Assembly: GCA_037176705.1 (NCBI GenBank)
Contig: CM073887.1
Span: 60,907,001 to 60,971,000 of the forward strand
Origin: Molossus alvarezi
Taxonomy: Eukaryota > Chordata > Mammalia > Chiroptera > Molossidae
Length of the DNA: 64,000 nucleotides
Reading direction: 5' to 3'
The notes under the pieces are model-generated. The model did not search any database. It saw only the letters and a program-made list of their open reading frames with translations, and was not told the origin of the DNA. Positions 24,201-38,772 of this stretch are shown here, piece after piece (the first letter of the stretch is position 1; each line of letters begins with the position of its first letter). The translations under genes were made by a program, and so were the position numbers.

Positions 24201-27200
24201 TCTCGTTGGCGCCCACAGTTTGCAGTCATGTGCACTCACTTCCTGTGTGACAGATGCCCAGCCCTCACTCTGGCTATGGTTGTCTCCAGGAAGGACATCT
24301 CAGCTCTCTGCTGTTGGGTCCTCAGCCCCCAGGCAGGGTGGGTGTCCACTTAGCAGCTGGAGAACTGCAACAGTGCAGGGGTAAGGGCCAAAGCCTGTGG
24401 TGGGGTGGGCCTGGGGACTCACCATTGGGACAGAAGAAAGCACTGTAGGTGTACGTGCGGGGGGCTCCTTCGGGCTGAAATGGAGAAACGAGGAAAACTA
24501 AGTGTTGGGAGGCAGTCAGCACAGGGCGTGGCTGCCCTCCCACAGCAGTGGCACTGGCGCTGGACACTACAGGGTAATGCCAACTTCACAGGTACACAGA
24601 AGAGGACTGTGGCCACCTCCCAGGCCACAGTGGGGAAACTGAGGCTCCCTCCCCCTTCCCTGGGCTCCAGTCAAATGAACTCACCAACCACTCCTGGACT
24701 TGTCATGCTCCCCACACCCCCACCTGCCCTCCTGGTCACCCTCTTCCTCCGGGCTCCCAGCCTGACTTCCTCTCTGGGCAGGGAACTCTAGGACATGACC
24801 TAAGGTCCCATCTAGCACCAAGAAGGGGGTGCCTGGGTCTGCCAAGGACAGGTTCTCCATCCCACTGTCTGTCCCAAGCATCCCTTGTCTCCTGTCTCTC
24901 CCGCGCTCCTGCTTCGGCCCCTTCCACAGACATCCTCCCAGTAACAGAAAGCAGCTGGCTTGTTCTCTTAAAAGGAGGTGCCCAGAATTGAACCCAATAT
25001 GCTTCTCAGAGTTAGTGTGACCTGCTCAGCCCCGTGGAGCTCTCAACTTTCAGTACTTCTTTTATATCACCAAACCAGTAAGTTGGGGCTACACCACCCT
25101 GCTGTCCTAGAGAATCCCAGGCCGATTCACCGCCTCCTGCTCTGCACCACGGGGAGGGGCTGGATGCTGTGGTCTAATGACAAGGAAGCCCCCTCACCTG
25201 CCTCAAGCCCCAGAGGGACCCGTGAAGCCTACCCGGGCCCTGGCTTGGGCAGGGGCCACATACTCAGCCCGGGTCAGAAACCCAGGGAATTCCATAGGGA
25301 ACTGAGCCCTGACCAAGTGCCTGAGCTTACCTCCACAATCACGCAGCGCCTGAGGTGGTCCCTCCCAATGGGGACCCTTCTGTCAGCGTAATTCTCCTCT
25401 GTGTGTTTGACAGACTTCCCATCCCGGCAGCAGCTTGTTTCTCCGTAAGCTAGGACTTTGGCTGCAGAGATCAGCGTGCTCAGTGCTGCTCGCAGAGCAG
25501 GGGGCTGTCCTGCCCCCTTGTACCAGGCATGCACGTGTGCACATGTATGAATGCACGTGTGCATGCATGTGTGAACATTGCATGTTGTGTGTGCACGTGC
25601 ATGTGTGCACATGTGTGTTACATTGGTTTGGTACCTTAAGAACCTGGCTCTAGCAGGTAAGGCCGCAGGCCCCACCCTCAGGGACCACCTCTTCTGTCTC
25701 CTGACCATTCCCTCTGGCCTGCTTCTCCAGCTCTGTCCCGTCTTTCAAGAGGGTCCTCATCTCACCTGCTGCCCCACCCACCCCTCTCCCATGCCTGTGG
25801 TCAGTGCCTGGGCCCCTTGGTGGCCTGGAGGGGGTGCCCAAAGAACAGGGCTCTCACCTGTGATGTTGCTGAGCCCCAGGTTGCTGAAGGACAGAACCAC
25901 CCAGATGGGCTCAGTCTCCCCAGAGGCCACGCACATCTTCTTGGTCAGATGACGTTTGCCAGGATGCCCGACAAACTGGGTGCCCTTGGGAACGGAGATC
26001 TTCACATACACCTGTAGGGGTGGTGTGCACTCACGGTGCCTGGATCTGCGTGCCTCCCAGCACACCCCACCGCCCAGCGCCCACCCCCACCGCCGGCCTT
26101 GTCAGCCTCTCCAAAGGCTATGCCCTCCTTACAAAGCCCTCTTTCCAGTTCTAACCAGAACCAATACTCACCACTGTCCTTCTGGGAGCCTCCTTCCTCC
26201 CTCAGCTCCCCACATCCCACAGGTCCAGTTCCCCTCAGGACCAAGACCTCCTCTGACCCTCTCTCCAACCACTGAGGTCCACAGCATCACAACAGCTCTG
26301 TGTGTGCCCGTGTCTCCGTGTCCACGTGTCTCTATAACCCCAACCTAGAACAAGCTTTCTCCACGTTTGTCCAGCCAGCACATATGAAGTACCTAGTGGG
26401 TGCAGATGCCCTGCAAGGAGCTAAAGAAACAGAACTGGCCCTGGCCAGTGTTGCACAGTGGTTAGAGCATCAGCCCACACACTGAAGGGTCGCAGGTTCA
26501 ATTCCGGTCAAGGGCACATACCTGGGTTGCTGATTCGATCCCTGGCCCGTCAGGATATGTGTGGGAGTCAATCAATCGATGTTTCCCTATCTACCTACCT
26601 ACCTACCTACCTACCTATCTCCCTCCCTCCCTCCTTTCCTTCCACTTTCTCTAAAAATCAATGGAATAAATATCCTCCAGTGAGGATTACTAAAAAATAA
26701 TAAATAAATAAACAAACAGAAGTGAATAAACACTGAGCCTGTGGTAGTGAGTGGGGCCAAGTTGAGCTCTCACGCCTAGTTTATAGATCGGAAAACTGAG
26801 GCAAAATGAGCCGGTAATTCAGCCAGGCTAAAGCCCATAGGGTCTTCTGAGGACAGTGAGACATGGATGTGTTGAGACCACATCCCGACCCCCAGCGCCC
26901 TTCAGGTCACAAATTCCTACCACTCCCTTGACAAGTGTCATTTTCCAGGAAAAGCCAGAAATCTGTTTGGAGGGGTAAAGTCTCTTGGTTTCCACAGTGT
27001 CTCTGGTTTGAGCCACAGCTCACATCTTCTGTTGTCGACATGAAGTTGGCCAGAGGCCCTGGGGTTCCTGTGCACATGGGCAGGGACAGGAGAAAGACAA
27101 GCGCATCCCCAGTGCCCAGCGGGGCGGGGCGAGGCTGAATCCTGCAGCTAGAGCTCTGGGTCACTCTGCAGAGAGCAGCAGGCTGGCTCCTAGCTGGACC

Positions 27201-30200
27201 CTGACCCTGTGCCCCACATTCCTCTCTGTCCCAGCCTCAGTTTACAATCCCTGCCCCTGAGAGCTGCCTCCTCCCCTCCCTTCCTCTCACCCACCAGCTG
27301 ACACCCAGGCTGAGCTAGTGCTCAAAGATGACAGAAGTCAGGGAGGACCGGTGCCCCTGGTCTCTCCAAGCTGCACCAAAACACAGCCCCCCAAGCACCC
27401 CCTCCCCACTGCACCCCCACCTGATCTTGGTCTTCACGGGTCCCCCACCTACCTGCCATTCCTCTTCATCACTACCTTCTGAAATCCTCCCAGCCTCCAA
27501 GGTCAGCCTCCTCTAGGGGAGCTGTTGTGGGTTGAACTGTGTCCCCAAAAAGATATGTTGAAGTCCTAACCCCCATTGCCTGTAAATGTGAGTTTATTTG
27601 GAAATAGGGTCATCAAGTTATAATGAGGTCTTAGGGTGGACCCTAATCCAATATGACTGGGGTCCTTCCTTATAAGAGAAAACTTGGACACAGCCATTTA
27701 CAGAGGGAAGGTGGCCACGTGAAGACCGAGATGGGAGCGATGCAGCCACACACAAGGAACACCCAGGGCTGCCAGCAGCCACCAGAAATGGGAGAGCCAC
27801 GGTGCAGACGTTCCTCAGAGTCCCTAGGAGGAGCCGACTCCACCCTCACCTTGACCTTGGACTCTGGCCTCCGGAACTGAGAGAGAATACACTTCTACTG
27901 TTTTGTTTTGTTTTTAATTCTCACCCAAGGATATTTTTCCATTTGCCATCAGATAGAGTAGGAGGCAGAGAGAGAGTGGGAAAGAGGGAGAGAGAGAAAC
28001 ATCCATTGATTGCCTCCCACACGACCCGACCCGGGCCGGTGACCAAACCACAACGGAGGTACGTGCCCTTGACTGGAATCAAACCCGCGACTCATTGGTC
28101 CAGGGGCAGGTGGTCTAACCGCAGAGCAAAACCGGCCAGGGTCGTTTCTACTATTTTAAGCCACCCAGTTTGTGCTCCTCTGTTACAGCTGCTACAGAAA
28201 TGGATACAGAAGCCTTTTCCATTTCCTCAGAGGCAGTAGAAGAATGATATTCTGTGACACATGAAAATTATATGAAATTCAAATTTCAGTGTCCAGAAAT
28301 AAAGATGTGTGGGCCCATCCAAGTACATGTCCTCCACAATGGCTTTCCTGCTACTACAGAGGAGACGGAAATGTTTGCTATCTGGCCCTTTGCAGAGAAG
28401 CGTGCCGACCCCGCTCCATGCCATCACATGTGATACCTGCAGGCCAGGAGTCAGGGATGGCGGCGCCCTCACACCCGGGACCCCCAACGCACCATGCACA
28501 CATGCCCAGCCCAGCCCCGCCCAAGCTAGATGGCTGGTAAATTAGAAGCTGATCTCATCCTGCCTCTGTGTCCTCAATAACACAGATGCTGCCCCCTGCA
28601 GTCCCCCCACCCTGCTTCCCCAATACCAAAGATGCTATCCCCATGGCCCCCTGGAAGACCTCATCCCCCCAACTCCTGACATCATGGGTGCTGCCCTGCA
28701 ACAGGAAAGGCTGTGTGGGCTTACAGGCTCAGTACCTCAGTGCAGGTGCCCATGTAGTTGTAGATGCTGAGCGGGATCTTGACCTGCTCCCCACGGACCA
28801 CATGGGAGGGCAGTGTGAAGTCCACAAAGAAGGGCTTGAAGGTCTTCAGCAGGGAGGGCTTGGCGATGCCCAGGCCCCACGCAGAGGACAGACCCACAGC
28901 CTCGCCCACCCAGCTGGTGATAGAGTCGGGGACCTGCACACTGAATGTCTCCTCGCCAGACGGGTCACTGCAGAAAGATGGACAAGCCGTGGGCCCTCCC
29001 AGGGCCATGCTGCAGCGGCTAGGTAGGAACAGATGACTCTAGCCACATGGCCTTGGGGCCCAGGGAGGTGCCCCCTGCAGCTTGGAAATGATCATTTAAG
29101 GGTCTTTTTAAGTCCAGCTTGTGTGGCTCAGTGGTTGAGCGTCGACCCATGCATCGAGAGGTCACCAGTTCGATTCCCAGTCAGGATACATGCCCAGGTT
29201 GTGGGCTTGATCCCCAGTGGGGGGCATGCGGGAGGCGGCCAATCGATGTTCTCTCTCATCGATGTTTCTATCTCTCTCCCTCTCCCTTCCTCTCTCTCTA
29301 AATTCAATAAAGAAAAAAACATCTTTTTTTTTTTTTATCCTCACCTGAGGACATTTTTCCATTTTTTTGTTCAGATAGAGTGGGAGGAAGAGAGAGAGAA
29401 ACATTGACGTGAAAGGGACACATCAAGTGGTTGCCACCCGCACAACCAACCAGGGCCAGGGACAAACTGCAACCGAGGTACACGCCCTTAGTGGGAACCA
29501 AACCCGGGTCTCTCTGGACCGCAGGCCGACACTCTAACTGCTGAGCAAAACCGGCCAGGGTGAAAAAAAGTCTTTTTAAGCATGTGACAGCAGAAAGCCC
29601 TCCCTTTGCCCTGCTTCACTGTAATCAGATACATGAGTGGCTCTCAGGGCAACTACAGACACAGGCCCCAAAATACAGAGGTACAAACTTTAGCAGTACA
29701 TGCTCTGCCCAGTTTAGGGGGGAAAGATGCTCAATCGAGGGGACTAGTCACTTAGGGCATGCTCGTGAATCCCAGAAAGGTATGTCCACGTCCTGACCGC
29801 AGGTACTTGTGAATGTGGAAACAGAGCTTTATAGGAGGAACTGGTTAGCATGAGATCATGCTGGAGTAGCGTGGTCCCTAATCTAATAACAGGTGTCCTT
29901 ATAAGAAGAGGAACATTCTGATACAGAGGGCAAAAGGCCATGCGAAGATAAGACAGACACACAGGCAGAGAGCCATGGGAAGAGAGAGGCAGAGATTGGG
30001 GTGATACTGCCACAAGCCAAGGGATGCCTAGAGCCCCCCAAAAGCTGGAAAAGACAATGAAGGATCCTCCTCTAGAACCTTTGGAGGAAGCTCAGCCTTG
30101 TTGACACCTTCATTTCGGACTTCTGGCCCCTAGAACCATGAGAGAATAAATTTCTATTGTTTTAAGTCCCCTAGTTTGTGATCATTAGTTACTGCAGACC

Positions 30201-33200
30201 CAGGATACTGATATAATACCCACCCAAAAAAAAAGAAAGAAAGAACATAACAAGTCTTATGAATAATTTTTTTTTATCCTCGCCGGAGGACCTTTCTGCA
30301 TTTATCCTCAGACAGAGCAGGAGGGAGAGAGGGAGGAAGAAAAAGAGAGAAATTTCGATGTGAGAGAGACACATTGAGTGGTTGCCACCCACATGGCCCC
30401 ATCCAGGGCCGGGGACAAACTGCAACCGAGGTACTCGCCCTTAGCGGGAACCGAACCCGGGTCTCTCTGGTCCGCGGGCCGAAGCTCCAACCGCTGAGCC
30501 AAACTGGCCAGGGCTATGAATAATTTTTCAATTGATTACAGGAAACAATATTTTGTACATATATAAAATACATCCTTCAAATGAACGCCCCCTGTTTCTT
30601 TTTACCCTTTTTGACATGGCACTAGGAAATTCGAAATTACATATCGGACAGCGCTGCTCGAGAAACACGCCAGAGTCCCCCTACCCCCACCAATGGCACA
30701 TTGCTCACTCTGGGATGGCTCTGGGGACTAACTCTATTGTCTCCTTTGCATTTTCAGGATGTCCTTTTGAGATTTGTCTTAACATTTGGTGCAAAAGTGC
30801 TCAGTGAAAAATAAAACCTACAACCCAAGGAGAAGCTCAAGAATTGAAGCCAGAATCGTCCCTGGCCAGGCTGCTGCTCCTCACCCACCCGTCCACCTCT
30901 GTCCACTTCCAGGAGCCTGCCTGGGTGGGCCTCACCGGGCAGCCAGCCTCCCCCGCCTGCAGCATGCAGCCCAGACTGCCCGTCAGGCCCTGCAGTGCCT
31001 GTGGTATCTACTGGCCCCTCTGCGAGGGTCACTCTGCCGCCCCCTCCACAACTCAAGTTCAGCCTCTTCCCATTTGGCAGAACTTTCATGGCTTTCTATG
31101 GTCACAGCCAACAGAGGGAGAGGAAACATCACAAATCTCAAATCTCAAATCCCTGGCTGCAACCCTCTGTAGCTCTCCACGGCCCATGCGGCCTTCACAC
31201 CCTCCTCTCAGCCCTCCCAGCTCACTCCAACCTGTGGAAATCCACCTCCAGCTCTTGCCCATGCTGGTCCTTCCACCTGGACACCCTTCCCTTCCTTGTT
31301 TATCCATCTTGTGGGACTCAGCATGGTCTCCACCTGCCCTGGGCGCCTCTCCAGCTTCTCCAGAGTTCCTCTTCTGCTCTCGAGCCCTGTGCCCAGCCCA
31401 CCATGAGAACACGGCCCTACTAAAGCATGAAGCCTCTTAGGGCATACATTTTAAATTCTGTAAGTAAGGGGACCCTGCCCACCTTGTTCAAGACACTGTT
31501 CCTGGCACCAAAAACCACCCGGCACCAAAAAGCAGGTACATTTGAATGACGATAGCCAGAGAACCCATCTTACATCTGGGGTCCCAGAGCAAAATGTAGT
31601 AATCTGGATCTATTCTGACCAGGAGGTAAGCCTTCCCATAATGGGGACACACACGGCTGTGAGGAACTCCCAGGGGTGTGCTCAGTTATGTGTGGAGCAC
31701 ATGCCGTGTGCCTTTGGCGCCTCGGGCCTAGAAGGGGGCCCTGGTCAGGAGTGGGCCCACCCGAGGGCCCAGGGGGCTGCACTTTCATGCCCCACTGGTT
31801 TGCCAGGGCAGGCCACCACCGCCTTCCACTGGCGCCATCGGTGTTCTCATACTGAGCATCGAGAGAAAAAAGCCAATTGCATCTGGCAGGAATTTGGCAG
31901 AGCACTGCTGCTCCAAGGAGAACTAAAAGGAGGAAAAATGGGGAAAAGAAATGTGTTCAGAAAAGCAGCCTGTGTTTTGGGCAGGAGTCCAAGTCCCTGA
32001 GGAGTGAGGAGGAGGTAGGTGAGGCCGAGTTCATGTTCCAGGGAACTGCAATCGTTTTAATGAGGTCGTTATGCAAACAGAGAGGATAGAGTTACCCCAA
32101 GAGGGAGTCGTAAGAGGCACAGAGACCTTGAATTTTCTATTTCATGGGCAGATGTCGGAGGCTGCAGCAGGATTCAGGGCTGACTTCATGGCTTTGGGGT
32201 TTATGTGTCAGAAAAAGACGCCCAACATCTTACTCAGCTGTGGGTGCAGAGCTGCAGGCAAATCCCCTGGGAACCATCTGGACTTACATGTACCTCAGAG
32301 TCAGCCCACAGAGACGGCAAAGGAAAGGAGTCCGCTGTACCTGACGTTGAGACAGTGCCAAAGCCATGTTTCTGGGAAGAAGGTCCTTTTCCTCTTCTCT
32401 GCTCTATGGGGAAAAAGAAGTGATTCAAGTTTCATATACATAATTTAATTCTGTTACCTGGCAGCTTAGCATTCTACTCAATTAGGACATAATATGTTAA
32501 TTCACGTGTCAGTTAACATTCTACTCAGGATATAAAATGTCAATTCTCTTACTTGGCAGGGTTAACATTCTTCTTGATTAGGACTAGAAGTGAGGCACCA
32601 CAGGCTCAGCAGTCACCTTAAAATAACAGTGGTGCTTCATTTCCTGCATTTAGAAGGCAAGAAGAACCGCAGGGACCACCTCACATCCTCCCCTTTACTT
32701 CTTTCCCTCCCTGGGTGTGCCCTGACTTTCCGCCCGTGGCATTGAGCTCTTCGTCACCCCAGCCCCTCCCACTGCCTGAAGAGTGCCTTTCGTTCTTGGT
32801 CCATCCTCAGAACCCACCTTCCCTGAGAGCTGTTCCTTCACTTAAAAATAATAAAAGCCAACTCGAAATTTAGCAAAACCTCTCTAAATTAAAAATGGTC
32901 ACATTCTTTTAACCTGTAATACCTCTCCCAGGAATGACCCTGGAAATGCCCCAAATCACCTGTGCAAAGACAGACAGATGGAGTAGGTCATGGCAGCCCT
33001 GTGAGAAACAGCTGAAATCTCCCATCAGTAGGGGGACTGGTTAATCATAGGACAGTACATTCTTTCGGTGGAATATTATGTATCAGTGAAAAAGAGTGAG
33101 GTAAGCATATACAGTATGCACTGATATGGAATATCTCCAAGACTTATTGCTGACTTAACAAAAAGGAAGTACAGCCTGGCCAGTGTGACTCAGTGGTTGA

Positions 33201-36200
33201 GCGTCGACCCATGCACCAAGAGGTCGCTGGTTCGATTCCTGTTCAGGACACATGCCCAGGTTGCAGGCCTGATCCCCAGTGGGGGGCACGCAGGAGGCGG
33301 CCAATCGATGTTCTCTCTCATGGATGTTTCTATCTCTCCCTCTCCATTCCTCTCTCTCTAAAAATCAAGAAAGAAAAAAAAATTTTTTTTTAAAGGTACA
33401 AAACAGTATTATCGTCTTCTCCATTTATTTTTTGTAAAAATCCTCATATATACACAAAGAATTTTCTAGAAAGATAGCTAAGAAATTATTGACCATGGTT
33501 GTCTCTAAGAAGGGAATGGAGGCTCTGGAGGTGGGAGACTTCTACTTCATTGTATAACCTTTCATACTGTTCGAAAAAATTTTAACCACATGCACAGTTA
33601 AGAAAAACATCTTGTCCTTGGAATAAGAATGTTATCCAATTACAAAAAGTCATAGACACCTGCTTCTTTTTTTTTTTTTTTTAATTTTTTTATCCTCACC
33701 CAAGGACATTTTTTTGTTCAGATAGAGTGGGAGGGAGAGAGAGAAAGAGAAACATCGACGTGAAAAGGCACATTGAGTGGCTGCCACCCACACGACCCAA
33801 CCAGGGCCAGGAACAAACTGCAACCGAGGTACATGCCCTCAGTGGGAACCGAACCTGGGTCTCTCTGGACCGCAAGCCGACACTCCAACCGCTGGGCCAA
33901 ACCGGCCAGGGCCAGACACCTGCTTTTTAAGGCATTTCTTGTGCCTTGCTGCACTGGAATTTTCAGTTGCCTTTGTGGTTTTGGGTTTCAGAAGGCTGCT
34001 TTTGTACCCACTCCAGGCCAAGCTCTCGAGGCCCCGGGGCAGTGGCTGACTGGTGGAGGCTGGGGGACCAGTATTCACCTTCCTCACCCAACCCCATCCT
34101 AGGAATGCTTCTGTGTGCATCCAAACTACCAAAGGAGGAGCCTGGTCTGCCCATGCCCTGATTTGGATTTGGAAACTAGGACCCCTGTGGGCCTGCCCCA
34201 CTCCTGCTAAGTGTGTGGCCCAGGCAGAAAAAACCCAGGGGACCCAGCTACTCAAGAACCACTGCAGAGGGAACTGGGGGATTGAGAAGACTCTCAGTTT
34301 GGGAAGAGAAAGCTTGAAAGATGGAGAGGGTTTTCATGGACAGGCCTATCAAGGCGGAAGGCCCTCTGGTCCACTTCTGGTGCAAGGAGAGACCCAGATA
34401 CTGAGGGACTGCTGACTACACTGGCCCCAGTCCTGGCCCCTTGGTTCTGTGCTCTCTCTCAGGGAAGTAGGTGGGAAAGAGGACATCCAAGCCTTGCCCT
34501 GCCTGTCCCAGCTCACATGCCCTTATATCCAGAGAGAGTGGAGAGGCAACGTCTTCAGAGCACCCTTCCCTCTCCCAAGCTGGCTGGCTGAGACCTGTGA
34601 TTGAGAAGCCAGTGGCAGAGGAAGAGGAATGGAAGGGGTGGAAGAAAAAAGAGGTGCACAATAGGGGAGCAGAAGGAAGGGAACGAAGAGGGAAACAGGA
34701 GAGAAGAGAAAACATCACTTCTTGTGAAACAAAGGTTTCCATGACTCCAGGGACAAAGCCACAAACCTAAGGAACAGATGTGAACTCCTCTCTTCAGTAA
34801 CTGGTAAGTTAGTAAACAAACAAAAAATGAGTAAGGATATAGAGAATCTGGGTACCACTATCAGTAGATTTGACCAAAACTATGCATAGAGAGCCCTGTA
34901 CCCAGTGATGGGGGTTTGGATATTCAAATAGACATGAGCATTTACAAACACTGGCAATATAGTCAGTCTCCAAAGTAAAAACCAGATGATGATGATCATA
35001 CAGACCATGCTCATTGGATATGATCACATTTGAAACAAATTTACAAAACACATTTAAAAATAACTTGAAAATTTAAATCACTTCTGGACAAATCACAGCT
35101 CAGAGAGGAAATATTCTGAGCTATAATGGAAACACTTCACAGCACAACTGAGGTGCAGCCAAAGCCTTCAAAAAGCTTAAACATTTAAAGTTAAAATAAG
35201 AAAGACTGAAAAGTAAGTATTTGGTGTCCAACTTGAGAAGGCAGAGAGTTGGAGGAGAAGGAGGAAGAGAGAGAAAAAGAAGCAGGAAGAAAGAGAAAGG
35301 CTGATAAAATTTTCTAAGCAGAGTCTCTAGGAGCTAGAGGATCAAGCTCCAGCTGCCCTCCCTGACCTGGTCCTTCTGTCCCTAGGCAGGTGTGCTCCCC
35401 TGATGGACCTTCCTCTCTCTGTTCCCAACCCATGCACTGGGGCAGGACCAAGAACTGGGAGGGTGGGGCTGAATGCTCAGTGCTCCAGCCCACTAGGGCA
35501 ATGGTGCTTTTGTTCCCAAGGGGACATTGGGTGACGCCTAAAGACATTTTCACTTGTCACAACTAGGGGAAATTGGTGCTACTGGCATCTGATGGGTGGA
35601 GTCCAGGGATGCTACTCAATATCCTACAGTGCATGGGACAGCCTCACCACAGAGAATGATCTGGCACCAGCCTTAGATGTCCACAGGGTGAAGTTAGAAA
35701 ACCCTGCTCAAAGCAGTGGCAATTACCTGGCAGGTTGCCTCGAGGATGGTACTGCCACCAGACTCCCTGTGTGGGGCTGGAAGGCGAGGACAGCCTCATC
35801 GGTGTATAAGCCACCATCCTGCCGGTGGTTCAGGCTCACCACGTCAGTCATCACCACCAGTCCTGTTTCCTAGGCAACAGACAACATCCAGACCCACCGT
35901 GGGGAAGTGGATGTGATGTCCCCAACAATCCTCATCACCCTGAGGCCACTGATCCAAACTGCTTCTGTGTCATGGTCCTGCTGCAGGCTTGGTGACATGG
36001 ATTGAGGGGGTCATGGCACCCAGTGACCATCAAGGGCAGAGTAGAGGAAAGGCCAATACATTTGTGGCTAAGACACAAAAGACCACATGTTGTATGATTC
36101 CATTTACATGAAATGTCCAGCACAGGCAAATCTATAGACAAAGCAGACTGGTGGTTGCTAGGGGCTGTGGGATGGGAAATAGGAAGTGACTGCTAATGGG

Positions 36201-38734
36201 GATGGGGTTTCCTTTTGGGGTGATGAAACGTTTTGGAACTAGAGAGGCGGTGGTTGCACAACATTGCAAATATACTAAATGCCACTGAATTGTTCAGTTT
36301 AAAATGAGTTCGTTTTCTGTTGTGTGAATTTCACACACACACAAATCAATTGTTGCAGTGACTGACCCAGACCAAGGGCCAATGACTGTGAGCTGCAGTT
36401 ATTACTGTTATAATTATCCTCATCACTCTGCTAATTATTGGGAACAATGAGATTGAGAAGCCTCATCCTAGACCATCTGACTCTGCTTTGTGAATAGAAA
36501 TCTAAACCTAGTTGCTTTGACTCAGAAACAGCACCTCTAATTCCAAAAGCTGGCAGGACCCAGGGGTTCAAATCAACAGGCATTCAACAAATATGTCATT
36601 GAAACGTCATTTGTTCCAACATAGATATATAGATATAGATAAGATGTGTAATAAATATATTTTTAGCTAATATAGAAAAATAAGCCATTTGTTCAAATAT
36701 ACTGTGTATGTTTTATATATGTATATATACTTTTTTAGCTAATACAGCGGAAGTTTGAGATCTAGGTGATAGGTATACAGGTGTTTATAAACTTATTCAA
36801 CTTTTCCATATATATGAAAAATTCCATAGTAAAAACAGCGAGGGGGGTCTTTTAAATGACTTTAAAACTGGGATGAAAAGCACCTTCAGATGGGCTGTGC
36901 ATGCGAGTGGAGCCCATCAGCATGCTAAGGCGAGTTCCCAGCATGATCTAGACCGACACCGGTGTACATGGCAGCTGCCGGCACCACCCGGCCCTTGTAG
37001 GCAGGAAGAGGGATGGACAGGAGCTACAAATGTCATCGCAAGTGAGCCTGCCACCTCAGAACACGGCCACCTGCTCCCAATGTGAAGGTTTTCCTCCCAG
37101 CAAAGCATCGGAACATCATTGCTCCCTGTCAAGTTCAAGTTGTCAGTCCACCTGATAACCATTCTACTCTCAACAGCCTTGCACATTGGGAGGGTCCGTG
37201 TATGAGCTTTCACTGGGGAGAATCCCAAATGAGTTCTACAGTAACAAGAGTTCGGAAGCTTCCACCCTCACCCATTTCTGTATACTCAGAACCCTTTGTT
37301 TTCAAAATGAGAGGAGCATAAAAGTGGGCAGTGGGCTCCCAGACCACCTCTCCTTACGGTGAAGGCAAACCCGGAGTCCTTGGTGACGCCCCAGAGCCAT
37401 GGGAAGATGAAGGAGCGCCGGCGTCGTCGGGACGTCAGCCCAGCCCCCCAGAAGGGTCCGTCCTCCCACGACACCCTGAAGGCATCAGCAACATCGTACT
37501 CTTCCAATTCCTGGAAAACCTATAGGCAAAGGAGAAGTGGGGATCAGTCAGCTAAGGGGTTCTTTCAGTCCAAACTGGCTCTCGTGAGTCTGGCATGCTC
37601 CCATCTCAATCTCCTTTCACATACATCGCTGGGAGACCACCTTAGGCGACAGGCATTGCTGGTGTTAACATTAAGATAAACGGAACCACTTTAAAATGGA
37701 GCCGGAGCTGCCAACCCAGAGGAATTGCCTTTCATGCCTCAACCTTTGGAATATAAAACCAGGGCCGAATAACCTTTGGACTGGGCCTAAAGCAACACTG
37801 TGCCCTAAAGAACTGTTTGTGAAGATAACAAGAAGCAGTTATTATAATTATTTTCTTTATTGATTTTTTTTTTTAATCCTCACCCAAGGACACTTTTCCA
37901 TTTTTTGTTCAGGTAGAGTGGGAGGGAGCGAGAGGAAGAGACAGAGAGAGAGAGAGAGACATCAACGTGAAAGGGACACATCGAGTGGCTGCCTCTCGCA
38001 TGACCCAACCAGGGCCGGGGACAAACCGCAACCAAGGTACGTGCTCTTAGCGGGAACTGAACCCGGGTCTCTCTGGACCTCAGGCCGACGCTCTAACCAC
38101 TGAGCAAAACTGGCCAAGGCCCTTTTTGTTGTTGTTCAGACAGAGTGGGAGGGAGAGAGAGGAAGAGAGAGCGAGAGTGGAACATCAATGTGAATGGGAC
38201 ACATCAAGAAGCTGTCTCCCACACAACCCAACCAGGGTCGGGGACAAACGGCAACCAAGGTACATGCTCTTAGTGGGAACTGAACCCGGGTCTCTCTGGA
38301 CACTCTAACCGCTGAGCCAAATCGGCCAGGGCTCTTTATTGATTTTTGAGAGAGAGGAAGGGCGAGGGAGAGATAGAAACATCGATGAGCAAGAACATCA
38401 ATTGGCTACCTCCTGCGTGGCCCCCACTAGGGATCGGGCCCACAACCTGAGCATGTGCCCTGACCGGAAAGCAAATCGGTGACCTTTTGGTACATGGGTC
38501 AATGCTCAACAACTGAGCCACACCGGCGAAAGCAGTTATGACTATCAGATTCATGACTATTAGACTAAAAAAATTTGTCCTGGCTGGTTTTGCTCAGCAG
38601 TTAGAACATTGGGCTGCGGTACAGAGAGACCCAGTTTCGGTTCCCACTAAAGGCATGTGCCTTGGTTGCAGTTTGTCCCCGGCCCTGGTTGGTCGTGCGG
38701 GAGGCAGCCACTCGATGTGTCTCTTTCACATCCA

Positions 38735-38772
<38 letters not shown>

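Larger units (their letters stand above)
22841..24422. other. CPAMD8: CPAMD8 intron w20-w21
   Basis: Holds an L1 ORF2 fragment (23075-23435) and a VES SINE (23436-23643). The rest is unique-looking; ORFs in 23666-24400 are not supported. Confidence 0.75.
26012..28735. other. CPAMD8: CPAMD8 intron w17-w18
   Basis: 2.7 kb with two VES SINEs (26436, 27905) and an LTR-like element (27523-28210) split by the second SINE. Other ORFs are unsupported. Confidence 0.8.
28968..32340. other. CPAMD8: CPAMD8 intron w16-w17
   Basis: 3.4 kb with VES SINEs at 29112, 29324 and 30265 and an LTR-like copy at 29765. The region 30520-32240 looks unique; its ORFs lack support. Confidence 0.8.
32404..35726. other. 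CPAMD8: CPAMD8 intron w15-w16
   Basis: 3.3 kb with old L1-type sequence (33005-33172), VES SINEs at 33173 and 33668, purine-rich text at 34600-34720 and 35240-35310, and a MER20-like element next to w15. Confidence 0.75.

Noticed and set aside
33193..33393. Repeated small ORFs containing 'PMHQEV..SIPV' and '[13 protein letters not shown]' peptides
   Set aside because: Translations of the VES SINE body, seen wherever a copy lies in that orientation; not genes.
35863..35864. CAG acceptor at the start of exon w15
   Set aside because: It breaks the phase after w14; the TAG at 35870-35871 keeps it and yields ETGLVV.
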